Below are positions 47,849-55,927 of a stretch of 64,000 bases of DNA, in pieces. This stretch comes from an uncultured Lachnospiraceae bacterium. GTDB lineage: Bacteria > Bacillota > Clostridia > Lachnospirales > Lachnospiraceae. Both the position numbers and the translations under genes were made by a program. The notes under the pieces were generated by a model that had not been told where the DNA came from, did not search any database, and worked only from the letters and a program-made list of their open reading frames with translations. Position 1 is the first letter of the stretch, and every line of letters begins with the position of its first letter. The stretch lies in contig CAJTUB010000001.1 in assembly GCA_910579465.1 (NCBI GenBank), forward strand, positions 186,001-250,000, in the 5' to 3' direction.

Positions 47849-50800
47849 ATGAACAACGTATACCACGATATTTTCAGGGCGATTCACGAAGGAAAATGGT
47901 TGAAAATAGAATATGAGAACAGGGAGAATCAGGTTACCAGGTACTGGATAGGGATTTGTGGTTTAAATCCGGTAAAACGCACGATAGCTGTTGACGGGCT
48001 GCATTTAAGCAAATATACGACAAAGTCATATGATACGATTTATATAGATTCGATTTTGTCTTCGCAGATTGTAGAGGGCTCCTATTGTCCGGTAAATACT
48101 GCCCTGGTGAGGGATATTTATCTGAATCCGCATAAATATAAGACGTTGTTTGATAACGTAGCCAATTTGAAGATTCTGAATTATTTGGAGATGTGTAACC
48201 GTATGGATACCACACCATATTATTCGGACTTTGAGCTGGTACGGTTTCTGGACAGGGAAAGCTTTCATGGGGAGAGCTATCAGCTTACGGCCGCGCAGTT
48301 CCAGACCATTGTGAAGAATTTCCAGTACAAGATGGAAGAGCGGGAGAGAAAGGACGGGAAGCTGGTCATTCAGCAGCTTGCGCTGAATGTCTTAAGTATA
48401 CATACCAGCAAGGGCTTGTATGTGCTGGCTTATAGAAGGCTGCAGCTTGATGTAAAGAATAAGGTTTTGCGGCCGGATGACGAAATCACGATATGTACGG
48501 AGTTTACCTTGGGTGAGACGAAGGAGAATATCCGGAAGTATCTGGACGCGGAGGAGTATGAGATTTTAAGGGACTTTGAAGCAAATCAGGAGCGGATTAA
48601 GGATTGTGTGACGAAGCATGCCAGACAGGTGATGGGTGTGGATGATATGCCTTATATAATCGGTCTTGGAATGGAAATTGTGCTGGATTTGCACAAGGAA
48701 TACCGGGCAATCATAGAGCGATACAATGAGGGAAAAGCGGCCGTACCTATCAAGGCTTTTTTCGGGGATCTCCTGAACCGGCCCATACGGAAAAAAGATT
48801 ATCCGATTACCCTGATTAACAGGCAGATTAATCTGGACCAGCTCCTGGCAATCAACAATGCCATGAAATATCCGGTGGCGTATATCCAGGGGCCTCCCGG
48901 AACAGGTAAGACGAATACGATTATCAATACGATAGTAACGGCATTTTTCAATGAGCGGACAGTTCTCTTTGCCTCATATAATAATCATCCGATTAACGGT
49001 GTATTTGAGAAGCTGACCGATATTGAGTACAAGGGGAGAAAGATTTTATTTCCTGTGCTGCGGGTAGGAAATATGGACAAGCTGAAGGAAGCAATCCAGT
49101 ATATTAAAGCTGTATATTTGCAGGCTCAGAAAATAAATATATATGAATCTACCCTGGATCGAAAAAAGGGCGACCGGATTGAACGGGCTAAGAAGCTGTC
49201 AAATCTGTTGAAAAGGTATGAGGATGTATTGGATTTGAAAGAGCGGCGGGAAACGCTGAACAGGATGATGGAGTATCAAAGCAGGCGTAAGGCTTCGTTG
49301 GAAATGGTTCCTTTTCAGGCGGATTTACAGGGCAGGCAGCTGAACCAGGTCCAAAACAGAATAAATACATTGGGAGAAATAACGGACAAGGAGGCGCTCG
49401 AGCTTCTGGATAATGATTTGGAGGAGCTGTACCAGTATCTTTTTTATACTTCTGCCCGCTATATTAAAAGGCTTGGTGAGGAAAAATATAAGGAGCTGCG
49501 TTACATTTTATTTGAAGAGGGGGAGGATACACAGGTTATCAGCTTCAGCAAGTATCTTAGCAGGACGGATAATGTGAAAAAGCTGCAGAGGATTTTTCCA
49601 GTTATGATTACCACCTGTATCTCCGCACATAAGCTGGGCGGACCGGAGCCTGCGTTTCACATGGTAATTATAGATGAGGCAAGCCAGTGTAATACGGCGG
49701 TTTCCTTGGTGCCGGTAATCCGGGGGGAAAGCCTGATGCTGGTGGGGGACCCGCAGCAGCTGAATCCTGTGATTTTGCTGGATGAAATATCAAACCAGAA
49801 GCTGCGGAAGCGTTATCAGGTAGCAGACGAGTATGATTACCGGAAAAATTCCATTTATAAGACATTTCTTGCCTGTGACGCAGTAAGTGATGAGGTGCTG
49901 CTACATAATCATTATCGCTGTCATCCGAAAATCATTGAATTTAATAATAGGAAGTATTATAATTCGATGCTGAATATCTGTTCCCACAGCACGGAGCCGC
50001 AGCCTCTTGTATATCTTGATGTAAAGAGTAATTACAGTGACATTAAGAACACGGCTGGCCGGGAGGTGGAGGAGGTTGTTCAATACGCGCGCCGGAATGA
50101 GGGTAAGGCAATCGGAGTCATCACGCCTTTTGTAAATCAGAAGAAGCTGATTGAGGAGGCGATACAGCGGGAAGGGCTGCAAAATGTGACATGTGGAACG
50201 GTGCATGCCTTTCAGGGAGATGAGAAGGATATTGTGTTGTTTTCTACGGCGATTACCGCCCAGACACAGGCAGGAACCTATGAGTGGCTGAAAAATAATA
50301 AGGAGCTTATCAATGTAGCGACTTCCCGTGCGAGGGAGAAGCTGGTGGTTCTCGCGGATTCTGAAAATCTGGCACGGCTGCATCAGAAGGACGGGGAGGA
50401 TGACCTGTTTGAGCTTGTGGAGTATGTGAAAAGGAACGGGGACTCTCCAATCACTGAAAAACGTGCAAATTCCAGGGCATTAGGTGTAAAGCCTTTCAGT
50501 ACGGCGACGGAGGAGGCTTTTATGCTCAATCTGAATCATGCGCTAGAGAATATCTGGCTGTCGCAGAATCGTTATAGTGTAAAGAAGGAGGTAGCGATTT
50601 CACAGGTTTTTGAAAATAATGTCAGCTATGATGATTTATTTTATTCAGGGCGTTTTGATTTTGTCGTGTACGAGCGTCAGGGAAGGCTTGACATTCCGGT
50701 GCTTGCCATAGAACTGGACGGCAAGGAACACTTTGAGGACGAGATAGTGAAGAATCGTGACCGGAAAAAGAACGAAATCTGCCGCGCCCATAACATGCAG

Positions 50801-50884
50801 ATCATCCGTGTGGAAAACTCCTATGCGAGACGCTATAACTATATTAAGGAAATCCTGATTAGCTATTTTTCTGTTGTACATTAA
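47849..50884 (+). CDS. WYL-like / SF1 helicase / DUF2726 nuclease fusion
   Basis: A 1011-residue protein. Residues about 5-80 ('IHEGKWLKIEYENRENQVTRYWIGICGLNPVKRTIAVDGLHL') resemble a WYL sensor domain. The SF1B helicase core has Walker A QGPPGTGKTNT (about 346-356), Walker B VIIDEASQ (about 605-612), 'LVGDPQQLNPV', 'LLHNHYRCHPKIIEFNN', 'GVITPFVNQKKLI' and 'VTCGTVHAFQGDEKDIVLFSTAIT' with 'INVATSRAREKLVVL'. Residues about 920-1005 are a DUF2726 PD-(D/E)XK domain ('RFDFVVYERQ...VLAIELDGKEHFE'). It would unwind and cut nucleic acid on a signal. The adjacent AbiE pair suggests phage defence. Confidence 0.85.
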   Translation: MNNVYHDIFRAIHEGKWLKIEYENRENQVTRYWIGICGLNPVKRTIAVDGLHLSKYTTKSYDTIYIDSILSSQIVEGSYCPVNTALVRDIYLNPHKYKTLFDNVANLKILNYLEMCNRMDTTPYYSDFELVRFLDRESFHGESYQLTAAQFQTIVKNFQYKMEERERKDGKLVIQQLALNVLSIHTSKGLYVLAYRRLQLDVKNKVLRPDDEITICTEFTLGETKENIRKYLDAEEYEILRDFEANQERIKDCVTKHARQVMGVDDMPYIIGLGMEIVLDLHKEYRAIIERYNEGKAAVPIKAFFGDLLNRPIRKKDYPITLINRQINLDQLLAINNAMKYPVAYIQGPPGTGKTNTIINTIVTAFFNERTVLFASYNNHPINGVFEKLTDIEYKGRKILFPVLRVGNMDKLKEAIQYIKAVYLQAQKINIYESTLDRKKGDRIERAKKLSNLLKRYEDVLDLKERRETLNRMMEYQSRRKASLEMVPFQADLQGRQLNQVQNRINTLGEITDKEALELLDNDLEELYQYLFYTSARYIKRLGEEKYKELRYILFEEGEDTQVISFSKYLSRTDNVKKLQRIFPVMITTCISAHKLGGPEPAFHMVIIDEASQCNTAVSLVPVIRGESLMLVGDPQQLNPVILLDEISNQKLRKRYQVADEYDYRKNSIYKTFLACDAVSDEVLLHNHYRCHPKIIEFNNRKYYNSMLNICSHSTEPQPLVYLDVKSNYSDIKNTAGREVEEVVQYARRNEGKAIGVITPFVNQKKLIEEAIQREGLQNVTCGTVHAFQGDEKDIVLFSTAITAQTQAGTYEWLKNNKELINVATSRAREKLVVLADSENLARLHQKDGEDDLFELVEYVKRNGDSPITEKRANSRALGVKPFSTATEEAFMLNLNHALENIWLSQNRYSVKKEVAISQVFENNVSYDDLFYSGRFDFVVYERQGRLDIPVLAIELDGKEHFEDEIVKNRDRKKNEICRAHNMQIIRVENSYARRYNYIKEILISYFSVVH

Positions 50885-50885
50885 A

Positions 50886-50922
50886 TAAGGGAAGCGCTGA
50901 TTAAATCATCGCTTCCTCAGAC
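50886..50922. repeat. Small palindromic repeat after the helicase gene
   Basis: GGAAGCGCTGATTAAATCATCGCTTCC is a near-palindrome just after the stop codon and probably acts as an mRNA end hairpin. Its reverse complement matches 20842-20877 inside the conjugative element. Confidence 0.6.
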
Positions 50923-50981
50923 ATAGGTATAATGTAAGTTCCTTTGTCATATACTTTGTTCACAAAATCTTCACAAAGAAA

Positions 50982-51008
50982 TTAGCACTCACCTCTTGAC
51001 AGTGCTAA
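50982..51008. promoter_or_regulatory. CIRCE operator (HrcA binding site)
   Basis: TTAGCACTC (50982-50990), nine-base spacer, CAGTGCTAA (51000-51008), one base away from the CIRCE consensus GAGTGCTAA. HrcA represses heat-shock genes through this site. Confidence 0.92.
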
Positions 51009-51024
51009 TAATATGTGTTATAGT
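50996..51024 (+). promoter_or_regulatory. Heat-shock promoter of the Hsp20 gene
   Basis: TTGACA (50996-51001), 17-base spacer, TATAGT (51019-51024). The -35 box lies inside the CIRCE operator, so bound HrcA blocks transcription. Confidence 0.85.
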
Positions 51025-51129
51025 ACAGGTAGAACAAAGAAAGGAACAAGAATCCTGAAGTTCTTTCCCTTCGGTTCTGGTTTTCAGGTAACAGGAAGGC
51101 AAATTAATTTAGCAAAGGAGAGATGACCT

Positions 51130-51555
51130 ATGTTGATGCCAAGTATTTTTGGGAAAAATTTGTTTGATGACTTTTTTGACTATCCGTTCGGCAGGCTTAC
51201 GGCAGGCTCGGGGGACCTGATGAAAACCGATGTGAAGGAGACCGGTCAGGCCTATGAGATTACGATGAATCTGCCGGGAGTGAAAAAGGAGGATGTTAAG
51301 GCGGAGCTGAAGGACGGCTATCTGACGATTACCGCCGGGACGAACACAAGCTCGGAGGAGAAGGCGGAGGATGGCAGATATATCCGCAGGGAGCGCTATA
51401 CCGGCTCCTGTAGCAGAAGCTTCTTCGTAGGGGAGCAGGTGACGGAGGAGGACATTAAAGCGAAGTTTGAGAACGGGACGCTGGTGATGCAGATTCCTAA
51501 GCTGGAAGAGCAGCCTGCGGTAGAGAAAAAGAAATATATTGCCATTGAGGGCTAA
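51130..51555 (+). CDS. Hsp20-family small heat-shock protein
   Basis: A 141-residue protein with a short N-terminal arm (PSIFGKNLFDDFFDYPFG) and an alpha-crystallin domain ('KTDVKETGQAYEITMNLPGVKKEDVKAELKDGYLTITAG' to 'FENGTLVMQIPKLEE'), with the A-x-x-x-n-G-x-L motif as 'AKFENGTLVMQIPK'. It holds unfolding proteins for refolding by DnaK. It is controlled by HrcA through the CIRCE site 120 bases upstream and followed by a strong terminator, so it is a single-gene unit. Confidence 0.95.
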   Translation: MLMPSIFGKNLFDDFFDYPFGRLTAGSGDLMKTDVKETGQAYEITMNLPGVKKEDVKAELKDGYLTITAGTNTSSEEKAEDGRYIRRERYTGSCSRSFFVGEQVTEEDIKAKFENGTLVMQIPKLEEQPAVEKKKYIAIEG

Positions 51556-51644
51556 AGGAAAGCGTCATGGTGTCCTGCCTGATACGAGTCCGGAAGAACT
51601 CCGGATTTGTATCAGCGCGCAGAGGACCTGACTAACCGGAAAGA

Positions 51645-51674
51645 GGGGCTGCGCACGAAGCGCGCCCCTTTTTT
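51645..51674 (+). terminator. Terminator after the Hsp20 gene
   Basis: GGGG-CT-GCGC pairs with GCGC-G-CCCC over an ACGAA loop, followed by six Ts. A second hairpin (CTGATAC...GTATCAG, about 51579-51616) lies before it. Confidence 0.85.
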
Positions 51675-51819
51675 ACAACAAAAAACATTCTTTCTGCATC
51701 ATTTCATTACAATAATTCCAATCCTATTCCGATATATAATTTAATCGACGGGAGTACATAGAAAGCAGAGCTTTTGTACCATGCTATCCGGGGATATCCG
51801 GAGGAAGGCGGGAACGCGG

Positions 51820-53190
51820 ATGGAATCAGTGGAATTTTACTGGAGAATTGTATCGTACTTATATGTCATGGCGGATATGGCGGGAATGGGCTATTTCCTT
51901 TACCGCTTTGCCAGACCCTTTGTGGAGCGTAAGCATAAGGCGCCCTATATCGGGGTCGTTTATTTTGCTATAATGACAGTGCTTTATTTTTTGCCCTTTG
52001 AGATGGAGAATGCCGTGGCGTACGGGATAGGAATCCTGGCGTCGTTTTTTGTTATGTGCGGGATAGACAAAAGGAATTACCGGCAGAAGGTGTTTATCGC
52101 CGTAACGTTCTTTACCCTGCGCTGGCTTTCTGCCTATATGATATCGGAAATCAGCCTTTGTCTGTATCAGCAGATTATCAATACGCCGTATCTGATAGAG
52201 CACAAGATGTTACAGCTGGGATGCTATATCGGCGCGGAGCTTTTGGAACTGGCGCTGCGCTTCCTGATGATGGGAGTCAGCGTGTATTCTATTACAAAGG
52301 CCTACGTATATAAGCGGGGAAATATGTCCTTCAAGGAGCTGTTTATGCTGGCTGCGCCGTCTGTTGCAGGGATGACCGAGTATGTGGTGATACGTTATTA
52401 CCGGGGCTGGTTTGAGGAAAATGCAGGGAAGGAAGCGCCGGGGATTTACGGTGCAGTTGCATTTCTGCATTATGGGATGTCGATTATTACGATTGTGGTG
52501 GTGACGGTATTGTTCCAGAATATCCGGGCGCGGCAGGAGGAAAGGCTGCAGAATGAGCTGCTTGCCGCGCAGATTGACACGCTCCGGCGGCATATCGGAC
52601 AGATGGAGGAGCATTACCGGGAGCTTCGCAGGCTCCGGCACGATATGGCAAATCATATCCTTACCCTGGAACGGCTGTATGCCGGGAATAAGCTCCGGGA
52701 GACGGAAGCCTACGGTGCGGATTTAAAGGCAGCGCTTGCCGGGATGGCAGGGGAAATAAAAAGCGGGAATCCTGTGACCGATGTGATTTTGCAGGAAATG
52801 AAAACCGGGATGGAGAAAAGGGGCATCCGGTTTGAGACGGAATTTTATTTTCCGGAGGGTACGGGAGTCAATGCCTTTGATGTCAGCATAATATTAAATA
52901 ATGCCCTGCAGAATGCGGCGGAGCATGCGGGAGAGTGCAGGGAGCCGCGGGTAGCCGTGCGTTCGTACCGCCGGGGCAACGCTTATATGATAGAGGTAAG
53001 GAACAGCTTTACGGGAGAACTGCAATGGGACGAGGAAACCGGCCTGCCGCTTACGACGAAGGAAAGCCCGGAGGGACACGGATACGGGCTTTCCAATATC
53101 CGCAGGGTGGCGGAAAAATACTCCGGGACAATCCGCATTGAGGGAGGGGGCGGGGAGTTCTGCCTCAGCGTCCTGCTGATGCTGGAATGA
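51820..53190 (+). CDS. AgrC/GHKL-type sensor histidine kinase
   Basis: Best start ATG 51820 (GGAGG upstream); 457 residues. Six or seven transmembrane helices occupy the first 240 residues. A coil leads to the H box 'LRRLRHDMANHILTLERL' with His274, followed by a GHKL ATPase domain: N box 'FDVSIILNNALQNAAEHAG', 'IEVRNSF', and 'GHGYGLSNIRRVAEKYSG'. This is the AgrC/quorum-peptide receptor layout. No LytTR response regulator lies next to it, so it is an orphan kinase here. A response regulator may be encoded elsewhere. Confidence 0.88.
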   Translation: MESVEFYWRIVSYLYVMADMAGMGYFLYRFARPFVERKHKAPYIGVVYFAIMTVLYFLPFEMENAVAYGIGILASFFVMCGIDKRNYRQKVFIAVTFFTLRWLSAYMISEISLCLYQQIINTPYLIEHKMLQLGCYIGAELLELALRFLMMGVSVYSITKAYVYKRGNMSFKELFMLAAPSVAGMTEYVVIRYYRGWFEENAGKEAPGIYGAVAFLHYGMSIITIVVVTVLFQNIRARQEERLQNELLAAQIDTLRRHIGQMEEHYRELRRLRHDMANHILTLERLYAGNKLRETEAYGADLKAALAGMAGEIKSGNPVTDVILQEMKTGMEKRGIRFETEFYFPEGTGVNAFDVSIILNNALQNAAEHAGECREPRVAVRSYRRGNAYMIEVRNSFTGELQWDEETGLPLTTKESPEGHGYGLSNIRRVAEKYSGTIRIEGGGGEFCLSVLLMLE

Positions 53191-53205
53191 GAGGGGTAAG
53201 CCGTG

Positions 53206-53381
53206 CTATTTCGTGATTTTAAACGGGATACCGCCTTCACATAACCCTTGGCGAATAAAATATTAAAAACAGTACGGAGACTCATGCCGAGTTTATCAAA
53301 GAGAGCCTCGGCAGCAGATTTTAAGTCGCTATCCATGCGGATGCTGATATTACTGGAGGTAGATTTTGCCGTAATTATCAT
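53206..53381 (-). pseudogene. Frameshifted RelB/DinJ-family antitoxin
   Basis: The start 'MIITAKSTSSNISIRMDSDLKSAAEALFDKLGMS' is a classic DinJ/RelB N terminus. The frame changes near 53250; read in the other frame the sequence continues with 'GGIPFKITK' and a stop at 53206, the usual family ending. One indel therefore inactivates it. No toxin gene is present. It lies against the 3' end of the kinase gene. Confidence 0.75.
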
Positions 53382-53701
53382 CCTTTCTTTAGGATTCTAT
53401 GTATATTACATACCATTTGCACGAAAAAATCAATGACTTGCACGAAAAAATTGAAATATTCGGGGTATTTGACTCCCTGGGACATAGGGTACTATACAAA
53501 ATACGGGAATCGTAAGGATTCTGCCTTATGGACAGAACCATAGATTTATGCTAAAATGTAGGTGTTTTACTGCAAAAGTGCGGGCGGGACTATGGCAGAA
53601 TGAAATTTTTCGAATTTTTTTATAAAAAACCCAATAAAACGGAGGAGTTATTTGTCTTTCTATTGTTGGAATAGTGCGGTCATACAAAAGGAAGGATGCA
53701 T
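53382..53701. other. Intergenic region with a relic MerR-like promoter and the sigma-factor leader
   Basis: No gene is supported. TTGACT with a CCCTGGGACATAGGG dyad (about 53469-53490) followed by TACTATACA resembles a MerR-regulated promoter, but no merR gene follows. From about 53590 the sequence is the leader of the sigma-factor gene; it is repeated before the second copy (55825-55927) with shared blocks GCAGAATGAAATTTT, AACCCAA-AAAACGGA and TAGTGC-GTCATACAAAAGG. Confidence 0.55.
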
Positions 53702-55711
53702 ATGGAACAGCTGGAGGAGTTAGTAGTACGGTTTCAGGACGGGGACCAGGCGGCGCTCGCGGAGATTTATGAGAGGACGAGCCGCTATGTGTATTTTACC
53801 TGTATCGGTTTTGTGAAAAACGAGCAGGATGCGGCAGATATTTCGCAGGAGGTTTATCTGACGGTAATGCAGCAGATTGACACGCTCGAGGATGCCGCAA
53901 AGTTTCTGTCGTGGCTGAACCGCATTACCGTGAATAAGTGCAGGAATCATCTTACAAAGAAGGCGCCTGTACTGATGGAGGAGGATACGTTAGAGGAGTG
54001 TCTGCCGGAAACGGATGAAGCATTTCTGCCGGAGGAGTATGTGGAAAGCAAGGAGAAGCGGGAGATTGTGCTGCAGATTATGCGTTCCTCTCTTTCGGAT
54101 GTACTTTATCAGACCATCTTGCTGTATTACTTTAACGAGATGACGGTCCCTGAGATTGCCGAGGCAATGGACTGTCCTGCCGGTACGGTTACATACCGTT
54201 TGAGCGTTGCGAGGGCGAAGATAAAGGAGGGCGTGCTTCATTACGAAGAAAAGCATGACGAGAAGCTTTACGGTCTTACCGCACTGCTGTTTTTTGGCAG
54301 GCTCTTTACGGCAGAGGCAGCGGAACTGGCAGTTCCCGGACTTCCGGAAAGTATTTTGGGCGCAGCTTCCACAGAATCAGTCGTTGCAGAGGCAGCCAAA
54401 GAAGGAGTGAAACGAATGTTTAAAACATTAAAAGCAAAATGTATTGCCGGGCTTCTTTCCCTGGCAGTGGTAGGCGGAGGGATTACGGCAGCAGTTGTTG
54501 TAAGCAGCAATAATGACAAGGAGGTCGTACAGGAGGATGACAGGAACAAAACGCAGGATGACAAGAATAACGTAAAGGAACCGGATAAGCAGCCGGACGA
54601 CAAAAAACCGGATAATGTAAAGCCGGATGATAAGAAGGATGTCACCCCGGAAGTTACAAAGACGCCGACTGCCGGTGCAGAGAAGGATTATAAGACAATG
54701 GCAGACCAGATAGATGCCGCTGCGATTATCTATCTGGAGGCAATGAAGGCGGGAGATATCGAAACAATACTTTCCCTGACAGATCCGGAGAGCTGGCTAT
54801 ATAAAAAATTGTCCGGAATCAAGGAGTATGAGACAGGGAAGGAATTTATCCGTACCGTTTCTTCCAATCTGCGTTACGGGGCAATCGAAGAGGGCTCAAC
54901 GGAATACCGGTTAAAGGATGAGCTTGAAAGAGGAAAGGATGAGTTTTATCTGAAGCAGTATCTTGCCTTGCCTCATACTGTGCTGTTTCGTGAACTGCTG
55001 ACAGTTCCCGGTGTGGTATTTGAAGAAGGAGAACATATCCCGGAAGGGTATAAGGTGGAATCTGCAGAAGAGGCAATGCGGATTGTCCGTACCGTGATGG
55101 AGAAAATTCCGTTATCTTCCAGTAATATCAGCGTAGAGTTACAGGAGGACGGAACCTTTTATTTTGATATCACGGGGGCTTTCTCAATGATAGATTCGAC
55201 AAAATTCGGTTCGGACGAGACATTTTTAGAGGAGTTCCTTTCGGAGTCCATTTATGGAGGAACAACGGTAGGAGCATCCGATGGGGGATTCGAGGGTCAG
55301 TATGAGGAATGGGAGCAGCTGCTTTCGCTGTTAAAGAGTGGAGATTTTACCGGGCTGTATGAGCTGGCAAGTGGGGAGCCTGGGACATACGGGCGTGCTC
55401 ATAAGTCTCCGGAGGGATTGACTGAGGAGCAGCGGGCATTTTTTGACAGCTATCTGGAGCAGATAGAGGTTTACTTTTCTGATGTCACCTGGAATAAAAC
55501 GAAGTCACGCAGTACGACGATAATGGTGGTTTCACCTGCGCTTAGTCTGGATAAAGAAGAGATGGCATGGCTGACGGAAAACGGAGTAAAGGAAGACGAT
55601 ATTGCATGGCGTATCGGCGGCGAAGATAAAAGCGATTTGAAGCGTGCGATGGAAAGGTTCCTGTCTTTCTGGGATGATGCAATTTCCTATGTCGAATACA
55701 GAATAAAATAG
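53702..55711 (+). CDS. ECF sigma factor fused to a membrane segment and outside domain, copy 1
   Basis: ATG 53702 (six bases after AAGGAAGG) gives 669 residues. Residues about 1-95 are sigma region 2 ('VRFQDGDQAALAEIYERTSRYVYFTCIGFVKNEQDAADISQEVYLTVM'), and about 120-175 region 4 ('YQTILLYYFNEMTVPEIAEAMDCPAGTVTYRLSVARAKIK'). One transmembrane helix follows (about 248-272; 'AGLLSLAVVGGGITAAVVVSS'), then an Asp/Lys/Pro linker and a 380-residue extracytoplasmic region. The sigma part would be inside and the sensor outside. It may be released by proteolysis or act at the membrane. A near copy follows at 55928. Confidence 0.85.
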   Translation: MEQLEELVVRFQDGDQAALAEIYERTSRYVYFTCIGFVKNEQDAADISQEVYLTVMQQIDTLEDAAKFLSWLNRITVNKCRNHLTKKAPVLMEEDTLEECLPETDEAFLPEEYVESKEKREIVLQIMRSSLSDVLYQTILLYYFNEMTVPEIAEAMDCPAGTVTYRLSVARAKIKEGVLHYEEKHDEKLYGLTALLFFGRLFTAEAAELAVPGLPESILGAASTESVVAEAAKEGVKRMFKTLKAKCIAGLLSLAVVGGGITAAVVVSSNNDKEVVQEDDRNKTQDDKNNVKEPDKQPDDKKPDNVKPDDKKDVTPEVTKTPTAGAEKDYKTMADQIDAAAIIYLEAMKAGDIETILSLTDPESWLYKKLSGIKEYETGKEFIRTVSSNLRYGAIEEGSTEYRLKDELERGKDEFYLKQYLALPHTVLFRELLTVPGVVFEEGEHIPEGYKVESAEEAMRIVRTVMEKIPLSSSNISVELQEDGTFYFDITGAFSMIDSTKFGSDETFLEEFLSESIYGGTTVGASDGGFEGQYEEWEQLLSLLKSGDFTGLYELASGEPGTYGRAHKSPEGLTEEQRAFFDSYLEQIEVYFSDVTWNKTKSRSTTIMVVSPALSLDKEEMAWLTENGVKEDDIAWRIGGEDKSDLKRAMERFLSFWDDAISYVEYRIK

Positions 55712-55716
55712 CGTTT

Positions 55717-55800
55717 GGTCTATCTCCTTTTCCGGTGTGTGGTCTGCTTTGTTTCTTTGCGTTTTACCTGAAAATGGAAGGAACGGTAACTGTTTTGCTG
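55717..55800 (+). pseudogene. Fragment of a histidine kinase gene between the two sigma genes
   Basis: The bases encoding 'CGLLCFFAFYLKMEG' match the kinase gene at 58110-58190 ('VCGLLYFFSFYPKTERNG') in both protein and DNA. It is a remnant of a second copy of the downstream kinase gene, left when a sigma-kinase unit was duplicated and then mostly deleted. Confidence 0.65.
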
Positions 55801-55927
55801 CGGAATCTGCGGACGGGATTACAGCAGAATGAAATTTTAAAAATTTTAAAAAAAACCCAACAAAACGGAAGAGCTATTTGCCTTTCTGATGTTGGAATAG
55901 TGCAGTCATACAAAAGGAAGGATGGAT

